The position numbers and the translations under genes are program-made. Source: SCTD01 sp963784675 (GTDB lineage Bacteria; Actinomycetota; Actinomycetes; Mycobacteriales; SCTD01). From it: DNA of 64,000 nt. Shown here piece by piece: positions 1 to 12,271 of this stretch; the first letter of the stretch is position 1; each line of letters opens with the position of its first letter. Location of the stretch: positions 366,419 to 430,418 of the forward strand of contig CAWASE010000013.1 of NCBI GenBank assembly GCA_963784675.1, read 5' to 3'. A model generated the notes under the pieces. It had not been told where the DNA came from and did no database searches. It saw only the letters and a list, made by a program, of their open reading frames with translations.

Positions 1-1373
1 GTCCCCACGGGTTCCCGGCGTTCTCCAGGTTGCGCAGCATCACTCCCGCCTCGGACGGGAACGCGCTCTCGATGAGCACCTGGTAGCGGCGCATGTCCAG
101 GATGTGGTCGACGTGCTCGATGTCGACCGGGCACTGCTCGACGCAGGCGCCGCAGGTGGTGCACGACCACAGGACGTCGGGGTCGATGACCCCGCCCTCC
201 TCGGCGGTCCCGACGAGCGGCCGGACCGCCTGCTCGTGGTTGGTGCCGATCACCCGCTCGTAGCCCGACTCGGGGACGTGGCCGTGCGCCGCGTGCTCGT
301 CGGCGAGCTGGAAGCTGGGCTCGAAGCCCTCCGGGGTCGCCTTCGTGCCCAGGATGTACGGCGCCTTGGCGAACAGGTGGTCGCGCAGGTTCATGATCAG
401 CAGCTTGGGCGAGAGCGGCTTGCCGGTGTTCCAGGCCGGGCACTGGCTCTGGCAGCGGCCGCACTCGGTGCAGGTGGCCATGTCCAGCATGGCCGTCCAC
501 TTGAAGTCCTCGACCTTCGCGACGCCGAAGGTGTCCTCGTCGGGGTCGGCCTCCTCGAGCTCGAGGACCTTGCCCTTGCTCATCATCGGCAGCAGCGCGC
601 CGAGCGCGGTCGACTCCGGGTCGCGCTTGGTCAGCACGTTGATCGGGGCGACGAAGATGTGCAGGTGCTTGCTGTAGACCACCAGCACCAGGAAGCCGAA
701 GACGACGCCGATCTGGCCGATGACCATCACGTCTTCCAGTCGCGCGTTGAACGTCTCGCCCAGCGGCTCGATCGCGTGCGCGAGCAGGTTGGAGAAGAAG
801 GGCGCCCAGGGCGTCTGCTGCCAGGGCGAGACGCCGGTGTTGAGCTGCGGCGCGCGGATCCCGAACAGGGTGACGATCACCAGCGAGATGAGGGCCAGCA
901 CCAGCCAGGCGGCGCCGGTGTGCGATCCGTAGAAGCGGCTGTCGCGGCCGATGGCCTTGGGCTGGGTGCGCAGCCGGATGATGCCGAACACGATCAGACC
1001 GATCAGCACGGCCAGCCCGAAGAAGTCCTCGACGAACCCCAGCAGGCGCGTGTGGCCGATGATCGGGATGCGCGAAGTCGACCTTGAACAGGGCGCCGAC
1101 CGCCTCGATGATCGTGAACGTCAGGATCAGGAAGCCCCAGAACACGAAGAAGTGCGCCAGGCCGGGCAGGTTCCACTTCAGCAGCCGCACCTGGCCGAAG
1201 ACCTCGCGGAACTGGCCCAGCAGCCGCTGCGGCCACTTGTCCAGGCGCCCCGGCGACGGTTGGCCGGCGGAGATCATCGAGTAGAGGAAGTAGACCCGCC
1301 GGGCGGCGATGGCCCCGGCGACGGCCATGATCGTCAGACCGACGACCAAGCGCACGATCATGTGCGTTTCCAC
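1..1373 (-). CDS. Iron-sulfur-binding membrane reductase, partial and frameshifted
   Basis: This resembles the actinobacterial iron-sulfur-binding reductase (Rv0338c type) related to heterodisulfide reductase HdrD/GlpC; its donor and acceptor are not established. The N-terminal half carries several hydrophobic segments (NarI-like membrane part). Two [4Fe-4S] ferredoxin motifs follow, CTECGRCQSQCP (about 437-472) and CTTCGACVEQCP (about 127-162). The C-terminal cysteine-rich domains lie beyond the window edge. The GTG start at 1373 has GGAGG five bases upstream. One extra base near 1071 breaks the frame: the reading before it ends at VDFA and resumes as IPIIGHTRLLG. The family is clear, the substrate is not. 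Confidence 0.8.
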   Translation of the reverse strand, partial: METHMIVRLVVGLTIMAVAGAIAARRVYFLYSMISAGQPSPGRLDKWPQRLLGQFREVFGQVRLLKWNLPGLAHFFVFWGFLILTFTIIEAVGALFKVDFAHPDHRPHAPAGVRRGLLRAGRADRSDRVRHHPAAHPAQGHRPRQPLLRIAHRRRLAGAGPHLAGDRHPVRDPRAAAQHRRLALAADALGALLLQPARARDRAAGRDVQRATGRRDGHRPDRRRLRLPGAGGLQQAPAHLRRPDQRADQARPGVDRARRAAADDEQGQGPRARGGRPRRGHLRRREGRGLQVDGHAGHGHLHRVRPLPEPVPGLEHRQAALAQAADHEPARPPVRQGAVHPGHEGDPGGLRAQLPARRRARGARPRPRVGLRAGDRHQPRAGGPAARRDRRGGRGHRPRRPVVVHHLRRLRRAVPGRHRARRPHPGHAPLPGAHRERVPVRGGSDAAQPGERREPVG

Positions 1374-1421
1374 AGAGTCCTCCAGGTGCGGGCGCCCACG
1401 GGGCACGGGCATGCGGCCCCG

Positions 1422-1460
1422 AGGGTACGCGGGGGTGGGCGGGAGTTACCCGTAGGTAAC
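1422..1460 (-). promoter_or_regulatory. Candidate promoter and palindromic operator of the Fe-S reductase
   Basis: On the minus strand a TACCCT -10-like hexamer (1427 to 1422) lies about 50 bases upstream of the GTG start at 1373. Just upstream of it is a perfect palindrome, GTTACC-CGTA-GGTAAC (1445-1460), placed where it would overlap the -35 region. The symmetry is seen directly; a regulatory role is inferred, and the regulator is unknown. Confidence 0.35.
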
Positions 1461-1654
1461 CGCGTCCACGGTTCGATCCTCTCCGAAGCGTCCACGGCCC
1501 GCATCCGCAGGGGGTGCAGCGGGACGGATCCTGGCGCTCCTGACCAGCCTGCACACGACCCGATCGCACGGGCGCCCGGTACCGGCGCTGCTGTCCGGTC
1601 CCGCGGCCGGAGCGGATCGCGTCGTGTGCGCGCCGGTCGGCCGGGGCTGCGGGG

Positions 1655-1852
1655 CTACACCAGGGCGGCGAACAGCTCCGAGAGGGCTCGCCAGCCCAGC
1701 ACGGTCAACGGCGCGGCGAGCAGCAGGGCCACCACGACGGCGAGCAGCCGCACGGCGACCGTGGGGCGTCCTCGCCGGTCGCGCAGTCCACTGAGCACGG
1801 TTCCAGGGTTGCACGCGGAGCCCCTGCCCGCGGCAGGCAGGGCGTCGGGCAC
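1655..1852 (-). CDS. Small putative membrane protein
   Basis: A 65-codon frame from a GTG at 1852, with a basic N-terminal half and one hydrophobic segment near the C terminus (VRLLAVVVALLLAAPLTVLG). It ends at the TAG at 1655. Codon third positions are mostly G or C, as in real genes here, but no convincing ribosome binding site is present. It sits between the Fe-S reductase and the dnaK promoter on the opposite strand from dnaK. No family is recognised. It could be a chance frame. Confidence 0.35.
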   Translation of the reverse strand: MPDALPAAGRGSACNPGTVLSGLRDRRGRPTVAVRLLAVVVALLLAAPLTVLGWRALSELFAALV

Positions 1853-1868
1853 CGCGCATGGCAAGAAG

Positions 1869-1889
1869 CCTGAGTCGGGAACACTCAGG
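1869..1889. promoter_or_regulatory. HAIR operator 1 upstream of dnaK (HspR site)
   Basis: Perfect inverted repeat CCTGAGT-N7-ACTCAGG, differing by one base per arm from the HspR consensus CTTGAGT-N7-ACTCAAG, with the exact 7-base spacer. It lies 72 bases upstream of the dnaK ATG, and hspR is the last gene of this operon, so autorepression is expected. Confidence 0.85.
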
Positions 1890-1911
1890 TCCGACGGGCG
1901 TTGTACTAGCA

Positions 1912-1928
1912 TGAGTGGCAGGCACTCA
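1912..1928. promoter_or_regulatory. HAIR operator 2 upstream of dnaK (HspR site)
   Basis: A second copy with conserved inner half-sites, TGAGT-N7-ACTCA, centred 41 bases downstream of the first. The pair flanks TACTAG/TAGCAT (1904-1912), a possible -10 region. Multiple HAIR repeats in front of dnaK are known in Streptomyces. Confidence 0.75.
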
Positions 1929-1960
1929 CCCCGTACCCCTGCGAAGGAAAGGCCCCACCC

Positions 1961-3804
<1,844 letters not shown>

Positions 3805-3808
<4 letters not shown>

Positions 3809-4455
3809 GCGATCGCGAGCCGATCGTCGACGATCCGGACCGCGTCATCATCCGGGACAAGCGTCGGCTGGACCCGCTCTCCGGCGAGCTGCGCGACCAG
3901 GGGGCGGCGAACCCGTCGCCCCCTGGCGACGAGCCCGCCGCCGCGGCCGAGCCGGTGACGGATGCCGTCGCCGAGCTCACCGCCGATCTGCAACGGGTCA
4001 GCGCCGAGTACGCCAACTACCGCAAGCGGATCGAGCGCGACCGGATCGCGGTGGTCGAGATGGCCACCGCCGGCCTGCTCAACGGTCTGTTGCCGGTGCT
4101 CGACGACATCGACCGGGCCCGCCAGCACGACGACCTCACCGGCGCCTTCAAGGGCGTCGGGGAGGCCCTCGAGGCGCTGACGGCCAAGCTCGGTCTGGAG
4201 CGGTTCGGCGCCGTCGGAGAGGTGTTCGACCCCGCCGTGCACGAGGCACTGATGCAGGTCGAGCCCGACCCGGAGCAGAGCGTGGCCACCTGCGCCGCCG
4301 TGCTGCAGCCGGGCTATCGGCTCGGCGCCGCCGGTGGTCGGGTGCTGCGCCCGGCTCGGGTCTCCGTCGCCGAGGGTGGCGCTGCGGCGCCCGACGCGGA
4401 CGTCCGGTCCGCGGACGTGCCCACCGCAGAGTCCGAGAGGGAGGTGGCGCCGTGA
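3805..4455 (+). CDS. grpE: Nucleotide exchange factor GrpE
   Basis: GrpE releases ADP from DnaK. The 216-residue protein has a disordered N-terminal third, then the coiled-coil segment ELTADLQRVSAEYANYRKRI, and the C-terminal beta domain ending in the family signature GYRLGAAGGRVLRPARVSV. The GTG start overlaps the dnaK stop and its own stop overlaps the dnaJ GTG, so all three genes are in one operon under the HAIR sites. The N-terminal VIIRDKRRLDP segment is common in actinobacterial GrpE. Confidence 0.96.
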
Positions 4456-5585
4456 GCGCCCGGGACGTCGAGAAGGACTACTACGCCGCGCTCGGCGTCA
4501 GCAAGGACGCCAGCGCAGCGGAGGTCAAGAAGGCCTACCGGGCGCTGGCCCGCGATCTGCACCCGGACAAGAACCCCGGGGGCGAGGAGCGGTTCAAGGC
4601 CGTGTCGGAGGCCTACGACGTGCTCTCCGACGACAAGAAGCGTCGCGAGTACGACGAGGCCCGCAGCCTGTTCGGCGCCGGTCCCCGCTTCCCCGGTGGT
4701 GGGGGCGGGGGCGGCGCCGGCATGCCGGGCTTCGACCTCGGCGACCTGCTCGGGCGGGCGGGCGGTGGGGGCGGAGGCGGCTTCGGCGACGTGCTGGGCG
4801 GGCTGTTCGGCCGGGGCGGCCACCCCGGCGCACAGCGCGCCCGCCGCGGCGCCGACCTCGAGACCACCGTGACCCTGGACTTCCTCGACGCGCTGCGGGG
4901 CGCCACGGTGCCGCTGCGGCTGACCACTCCCGGCGCGTGCGCCACCTGCGCCGGTTCCGGGGCGGCGCCGGGGACGGCGTCGCAGTCGTGCGCGACGTGC
5001 GGCGGGCAGGGTGTCACCTCGCGCAGCCAGGGCGGGTTCGCGTTCAGCGAGCCCTGCCGCGCCTGCCGCGGCAGCGGACGCGTCATCCCGACGCCGTGCG
5101 GCTCCTGCGGGGGCGACCGGTCGCAGCACCAGCACCAAGACGCTGAACGTGCGCATCCCGGCCGGGGTCGCGGCGGGGCAGAAGGTGCGGCTGGCGGGTC
5201 GGGGCGGCGAGGGCGAGCGGGGCGGCCCGGCCGGCGACCTGCTGGTCACCGTGCAGCTCACCCCGCACGCGTTCTTCGGACGCAAGGAGCAGCACCTCAC
5301 CGTCACGGTGCCCATCACGTTCCCGGAGGCCGCCCTGGGCGCGCAGGTGAGCGTCCCGACCCTCGACGGGCCGGTGACGCTGAAGATCCCTGCCGGCACG
5401 ACCTCGCGGGCGCACGTTCCGGGTGAAGGGTCGCGGCGTCCCGCGGCAAGGGCGGCGACCTGCTGGTCACCGTCGAGGTGGCGGTCCCGCAGAAGCTGTC
5501 CAAGGACGCCGAGAAGGCCTTGAACGCCTACGCCAGGGCGACCCCCGACGATCCGCGCGCGCACCTGGTGACGGCTGCGCCGTGA
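4452..5585 (+). CDS. dnaJ: Chaperone DnaJ (Hsp40), interrupted by three frameshifts
   Basis: A type I J-protein that stimulates the DnaK ATPase. It has a J domain with the HPD motif (LHPDKN), a Gly-rich linker, and four zinc-binding CxxCxGxG repeats: CATCAGSG, CATCGGQG, CRACRGSG and CGSCGGDG. The fourth is complete only if one C at 5117/5118 is removed. Two more shifts near 5411-5413 and 5441-5444 separate TTSRA from TFRVKGRGVP and KGGDLLVTVEV. The three shifts sum to three bases, so the final frame returns and stops at 5583-5585. All parts of a normal DnaJ of about 377 residues are present, so sequence error is far likelier than decay. Confidence 0.9.
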
Positions 5586-5989
5586 TGCCCGGCGAGGAGA
5601 CGCCCGTGTTCGTCATCTCGGTCGCCGCCGAGCTGGCGGGCATGCACCCGCAGACGCTGCGCCAGTACGACCGGCTCGGCCTGGTCACCCCTGGCCGGGC
5701 CGGCGGCGGCGGTCGCCGCTACTCCGCGCGTGACGTCGCGCTGCTGCGCGAGGTGCAGCGCCTGTCGCAGGAGGAGGGCGTCAACCTCGCCGGCATCAAG
5801 CGCATCATCGAGCTGGAGAACCACGTCGAGGCGCTGCAGGAGCGGCTGCGCGAGATCGCCGGCGAGCTCGCGCAGGCGCAGGTGGCCGCAGCCAACGCCC
5901 AGCAGACGGTGCGGGCCTCGATGCGTCGCGACCTCGTCCCGGTCCGCGAGGCGGCGCTGGTGGTGTGGAAGCCCGACCCGCGCCGGTGA
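5585..5989 (+). CDS. hspR: Heat-shock repressor HspR (MerR family)
   Basis: Represses the dnaK operon and clpB by binding HAIR repeats, and uses DnaK as co-repressor in Streptomyces. The 134-residue protein has an N-terminal MerR winged helix (FVISVAAELAGMHPQTLRQY, then GLVTPGR and RRYSARDVALLREVQRL) and a coiled coil (ELENHVEALQERLREIAGEL). The C terminus is typical of the family. The ATG overlaps the dnaJ stop by one base; an in-frame GTG lies directly before it. Three matching HAIR sites in this window are its likely targets. Confidence 0.95.
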   Translation: MPGEETPVFVISVAAELAGMHPQTLRQYDRLGLVTPGRAGGGGRRYSARDVALLREVQRLSQEEGVNLAGIKRIIELENHVEALQERLREIAGELAQAQVAAANAQQTVRASMRRDLVPVREAALVVWKPDPRR

Positions 5990-6972
5990 GCCGACCGGAC
6001 GCGCCACGCGTCACCGTCTCCGACCCCCGCGACCCGCGACGTCCCGCCGACCTCCTCGGGGAGGGCGACGAGCGCGACCCCGGGCCGCGCCGACGGTGGC
6101 TCGTGGGACTGGCCGCGCTGGCGTTGGTCGTCGTCGGTGTCCGGGTGGGCGGGGACGTGCGCGCCGACCGGCGGGCTGCTGCCGACGCCCGTCGGGACGC
6201 GGCGGCGGCCTTCGCCGGAGCCGACCGGCTGCACCTGTCGGTGGCCTTCTCCTCGCTCGGCGGCGGCGACCAGACGCTGACCGCGTCCGTCACGGTCGTC
6301 GACGACGGGACGCGCTCCGTCGACAGGGTCGCGCGGCTGTCCCTGCGCGGTACCGGCCTACGGCTGCCGGCGGACGCGCAGGACGGCGATCGCGTACGCC
6401 TGCCGACGCAGACCGGTGAGTTCCAGACGACTGCGCTGCTGGACTGCGCCGCGGTGCAGCGGTCCGGTCCGCCGCAGGATGTCACCGTGCGGGCGGTCCT
6501 GGTGCCGGCGTCCGGCGTCGAGCACCTCGTGGTGCTGCCCGTGCGGCCCGAGCCTGCGCGGCAGGCCGCCTTCGCCGCCTGCAACCTGCCGGACCCCTTG
6601 GCCCGCACCGTCGTCGAGGCCGGGGCGACGCCGTCCGGCGAGCTCACCCTGTTCGTCGACACCATCGACCGCAGCGAGACCCCGACCGTCGTGCGGGCGG
6701 TCACGGTGCCCGGCTTCGCCGTCAGCAGCCCCTACACCCCGTTGCCGTACCGGTTGCCCAGCGGCGGAGGCTTCTACGGTCTGCGCGTGCAGGTCCAGGA
6801 CTGCGCCGCGGCCCGACGCGGTGGGCTGCAGGTGTCGGTCGCGCTGGACGACCGGCGCGGGTCGGCAACAGTGGTCGCGGGGCCGCAGCGCACCCAGCCC
6901 CAGCCGGGCCAGGTCGCGGTCGTCGACCTGCTCTCGAGGTTGCTCGCGACGTCGTGCGGCGCTGATGGCTGA
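5986..6972 (+). CDS. Membrane-anchored protein of unknown function
   Basis: A 328-residue protein with a GTG start that overlaps the hspR stop by four bases, so it may be read from the end of the hspR operon. A short charged cytoplasmic N terminus is followed by one transmembrane segment (about residues 38-55, WLVGLAALALVVVGVRV) and an extracytoplasmic region with several cysteines. I recognise no domain or catalytic motif. Codon use is ordinary for the region, and the frame is intact. Confidence 0.75.
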   Translation: MSRPDAPRVTVSDPRDPRRPADLLGEGDERDPGPRRRWLVGLAALALVVVGVRVGGDVRADRRAAADARRDAAAAFAGADRLHLSVAFSSLGGGDQTLTASVTVVDDGTRSVDRVARLSLRGTGLRLPADAQDGDRVRLPTQTGEFQTTALLDCAAVQRSGPPQDVTVRAVLVPASGVEHLVVLPVRPEPARQAAFAACNLPDPLARTVVEAGATPSGELTLFVDTIDRSETPTVVRAVTVPGFAVSSPYTPLPYRLPSGGGFYGLRVQVQDCAAARRGGLQVSVALDDRRGSATVVAGPQRTQPQPGQVAVVDLLSRLLATSCGADG

Positions 6973-7309
6973 CGTCGACGACCTGCGTCGCCTGGCCCTG
7001 GCGCTGGAGGGCGTGGTCGAGAACCCGTCGGACGGTTTCGACTTCCGGGTCGGCGGCAGAGGCTTCGTCTGGTCCTGGCCCGAGCGACGACCCGGTCAGC
7101 GACGGACGCTGCGCACCGACGTCGCCGTGCTGTACGTCGGTGACGAGGCCGAGAAGCAGGCGCTGCTGCTCGGGGAACCGGACCTGTTCTTCACCGCGCC
7201 GGGCTACCAGGCCTGGCCGCTGGTGCTGCTGCGCCTGGAGCGCGTCGGCGTCGACCGCCTCGGCGAGCTGGTCACGGACGCCTGCCGCCTCCGCGTCGAA
7301 GGAGCCTGA
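6965..7309 (+). CDS. MmcQ/YjbR family protein
   Basis: A 114-residue protein of the MmcQ/YjbR group, small proteins with a CyaY-like fold sometimes called DNA-binding; the biochemical role is not established. Family features are the N-terminal LRRLALALEGVVENPSDGFDFRVGGRGFVW, quoted here only as its start LRRLALALEGV, and FFTAPGYQAWPLVLLRL in the second half. The ATG lies inside the end of the preceding gene (8-base overlap), indicating co-transcription. The frame is intact. Confidence 0.75.
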   Translation: MADVDDLRRLALALEGVVENPSDGFDFRVGGRGFVWSWPERRPGQRRTLRTDVAVLYVGDEAEKQALLLGEPDLFFTAPGYQAWPLVLLRLERVGVDRLGELVTDACRLRVEGA

Positions 7310-7351
7310 CGAGCGCGCGACGCCTACGCCCAGCGCCCGTCGCCCGCCCGC

Positions 7352-7357
7352 TACCGT
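7352..7357 (+). promoter_or_regulatory. -10 hexamer for leaderless purU
   Basis: TACCGT lies seven bases before the purU GTG. This is the position expected when transcription starts at the start codon itself. The same spacing recurs at many genes in the window. Confidence 0.5.
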
Positions 7358-7364
7358 CCGTGCG

Positions 7365-8210
7365 GTGAGCGAGCAGCTGCTGGTCCTGTCCTGCCCGGAC
7401 CGTCCAGGCATCGTGCACGCCGTCTCCAGCTTCCTGGTGATGACCGGCGCGAACATCCTGGACAGCCAGCAGTACCGCGACCCGGACAGCGAACGGTTCT
7501 TCCTGCGGGTGCACGTCGAGACCGAGCCCGCCGTGCAGCCCGCTCAGCTGCGCGCGGCCTTCGAGGCGACGGCGGCCTCGTTCGCGATGGACTGGCACCT
7601 GGACGCCGTCGCGCCGATGCCGACGCTGGTGATGGTGAGCAAGCAGGACCACTGCCTGCAGGACCTGCTGTTCCGGCACCGCACCGGCGCGCTGCCGATC
7701 GATCTGCGCGCCGTGGTCAGCAACCACCAGGACACGCGCGAGCTCGTCGAGTGGCACGGCGTGCCGTTCCACCACCTGCCCGTGACGGCCGAGACCAAGG
7801 CGGCCGCCGAGGCGCAGCTGCTCGACCTCGTCGCCCGCGAGGGTGTCGAGCTGGTGGTGCTGGCCCGCTACATGCAGGTGCTCAGCGCGGACCTCTGCGC
7901 GGCCCTGGCCGGTCGTGCCATCAACATCCACCACTCGTTCCTGCCGAGCTTCAAGGGGGCTCGCCCGTACGCGCAGGCCCACGACCGCGGGGTGAAGCTC
8001 ATCGGCGCCAGCGCCCACTACGTCACGGCCGACCTGGACGAGGGGCCGATCATCGAGCAGGACGTCGCCCGCGCCGATCACACGCACACGCCCGATCAGC
8101 TGGCCCGGGTCGGCTCGGAGATCGAGGCCCGGGTGCTGGCCCATGCCGTCACCTGGCACGCGGAACGCCGGGTGCTGCTCAACGGCCGGCGCACCGTCGT
8201 CTTCCGCTGA
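7365..8210 (+). CDS. purU: Formyltetrahydrofolate deformylase
   Basis: Hydrolyses 10-formyl-tetrahydrofolate to formate and tetrahydrofolate, balancing one-carbon units and supplying formate for PurT-type reactions. The 281-residue protein has an N-terminal ACT domain (LLVLSCPDRPGIVHAVSSFL) and a C-terminal formyltransferase domain. The catalytic motif NIHHSFLPSFKGARPY and the downstream Asp in DLDEGPIIEQDV are present. The GTG start at 7365 follows a TACCGT promoter element by seven bases, so the transcript is probably leaderless. Length and motif order are normal. Confidence 0.95.
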   Translation: MSEQLLVLSCPDRPGIVHAVSSFLVMTGANILDSQQYRDPDSERFFLRVHVETEPAVQPAQLRAAFEATAASFAMDWHLDAVAPMPTLVMVSKQDHCLQDLLFRHRTGALPIDLRAVVSNHQDTRELVEWHGVPFHHLPVTAETKAAAEAQLLDLVAREGVELVVLARYMQVLSADLCAALAGRAINIHHSFLPSFKGARPYAQAHDRGVKLIGASAHYVTADLDEGPIIEQDVARADHTHTPDQLARVGSEIEARVLAHAVTWHAERRVLLNGRRTVVFR

Positions 8211-8300
8211 GCTGCCGGGACCTGCCGATCGACGGGAGCGTGGACGCTCGGAGCGGTGCTGCGGCGCCGTCGCCGGCTCGTCGGACCGCGTCAGCAGGCG

Positions 8301-8885
8301 TCAGCCCAGATCGGCACAGGCGATCTTCAGCGGGTTCTCGACCCCGGCCTCGTGGACGACCACCGACCGCCCGGACACCGGCAGCACAGCGTCGTTGCGG
8401 GCCGAGGCGCGGCCGCTGCCGTCGGCCCCGACGGTGAACGACACGTGGATCTCGTTCGGCGGCTCAGCGGGCCCGGACGGGGAGAAGCGGAAGTGCGGGC
8501 CGCCCTGAGCGTCGGCGCAGGTCTGGAGGTGCACGTGCCCGACGACCGCCGCCCCGGCCTTGAGCCCGGTGAACGTCACGTCCAGCACCGTGCCGCCGGC
8601 GCTGCGCAGGACCGTGGCGGTGCCGGCGGTGGCGTCGTAGCCGGCGGGACGGTCGGCCAGCAGCGTGAAGCTGCCGGTGGACTCGGCCTTCGGCGCCTGC
8701 GCGCCGAACGGCTGCGTGAGGTCGACGCCGTCCGCGGGGGTGGGGTCGGACTCGATGCGGACGGCTCCCCCGGAGGCGCCGCCCGAGTCCCCCGTCCCGA
8801 CAGTGTCCGGGTCGTTGCTGCCGCAGGCGGCCAGGGCCAGCAGCGCGCAGAGGGCGAGCAGACGGACGGGCGTGCACGTGACCAT
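8301..8885 (-). CDS. SodC-like (Cu superoxide dismutase family) lipoprotein
   Basis: A secreted lipoprotein, with lipobox LALAAC after a hydrophobic signal of about 20 residues. The mature part resembles Cu/Zn superoxide dismutase: GHVHLQTC supplies two copper His, GGPHF the bridging His and SVVVHE the fourth copper His. The cysteine after HVH and the one near the C terminus could form the family disulfide. The usual zinc-site His/Asp residues are largely missing (only EIH remains), as in Cu-only actinobacterial enzymes. GAGGAG sits six bases before the ATG. The fold call is good; the activity is inferred. Confidence 0.75.
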   Translation of the reverse strand: MVTCTPVRLLALCALLALAACGSNDPDTVGTGDSGGASGGAVRIESDPTPADGVDLTQPFGAQAPKAESTGSFTLLADRPAGYDATAGTATVLRSAGGTVLDVTFTGLKAGAAVVGHVHLQTCADAQGGPHFRFSPSGPAEPPNEIHVSFTVGADGSGRASARNDAVLPVSGRSVVVHEAGVENPLKIACADLG

Positions 8886-8966
8886 CGGGGCTCCTCGGGT
8901 CGGTCGCGGACCGGTCGGGGGTAGGACGTCGGCACGTGCCGACGGGTTCCGCCACGGACCGAGAAA

Positions 8967-8985
8967 TTGAGCGGAACAGGCTCAA
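8967..8985. promoter_or_regulatory. HAIR operator upstream of clpB (HspR site)
   Basis: Inverted repeat TTGAGC-N7-GCTCAA, matching the HspR consensus core (TTGAG...CTCAA) with the exact spacing. It is 50 bases upstream of the clpB GTG. clpB is a classic HspR target. Confidence 0.8.
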
Positions 8986-9034
8986 CCCTGACGGCGTTGC
9001 TGCAGTCAGTACCCCTCATGATCAGGAGGAACCT

Positions 9035-11638
<2,604 letters not shown>

Positions 11639-11652
11639 CCTTCCTCAGCGTG

Positions 11653-11677
11653 CGGCCGGAGGCGCCGCCTCCGGCCG
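11653..11677. terminator. Bidirectional terminator hairpin after clpB
   Basis: Perfect 11-base stem CGGCCGGAGGC with a 3-base loop, located between the convergent clpB and the next minus-strand gene. There is no clear U tract, which is common for actinobacterial terminators. Confidence 0.65.
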
Positions 11678-11685
11678 GTGCTGGT

Positions 11686-12036
11686 TCAGGAACGCTGGCC
11701 GGGGTGCTCAGGACCGGTGTCCCCGGAGACGGCTTCGGCGGCGTCCTCGGCCGACAACCCGACCCCGGAGAGCGGGTCACCCGCGGCGGTGCCACCGTGC
11801 TTGGCCTGGCTGGGCTGCTCGTCGGCCGGGGCGGGTCCGGTGTCGGCGGCGCCGCTGGAGCCGGCCCGGCCCACCGACGGCGTCTGGTCCCGCTCGGCGG
11901 CCTTGGCCTCGACGCCGGCGTCGGCCTTGAGCCCCTCGTGCGGGTCGGCCGGGGAAGCCAGGCGCTCGCCGGTCTGGCGTGCCTCTCCGGTGGTGGTGTC
12001 CTGCTGGGCCGGTCCGGGCGAGGTGGGAGAGGTCAT
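11686..12036 (-). CDS. Small, probably disordered protein
   Basis: A 116-residue frame starting with ATG at 12036. It is rich in Ala, Gly, Pro, Asp and Glu, with no hydrophobic core, cysteines or recognisable domain, and is predicted by eye to be unstructured and soluble. Codon third positions are strongly G/C. It converges on clpB across a terminator hairpin, which supports a real transcription unit. The function is unknown. Confidence 0.5.
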   Translation of the reverse strand: MTSPTSPGPAQQDTTTGEARQTGERLASPADPHEGLKADAGVEAKAAERDQTPSVGRAGSSGAADTGPAPADEQPSQAKHGGTAAGDPLSGVGLSAEDAAEAVSGDTGPEHPGQRS

Positions 12037-12271
12037 GGGTGGTCCCTACCGTGCGTCGCCGTTCTCAACCAGGGAGGCGAAGACCCGCGTGCGACGGGGC
12101 GCCGTCGTGATGCCCCGGCACGTCCGGTTGTGCACCGGCCTAGTGCGTTCCCCGGGATCGGGTGCTGTTCCGCAGGTGCAGCTCGGGTGTGGCGGAGATA
12201 ACGTCACATGTCGCCGCACGGCGGTCGGGCTCCAGCCTGTCCGCCCCGTCGGCGCCGACAGGAGGCCCGCC

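Noticed and set aside
4452..5585. Programmed frameshifting in dnaJ
   Set aside because: There are three shifts with no slippery sequence and none is known in dnaJ; correcting one C restores the fourth CxxCxGxG, as expected for an error.
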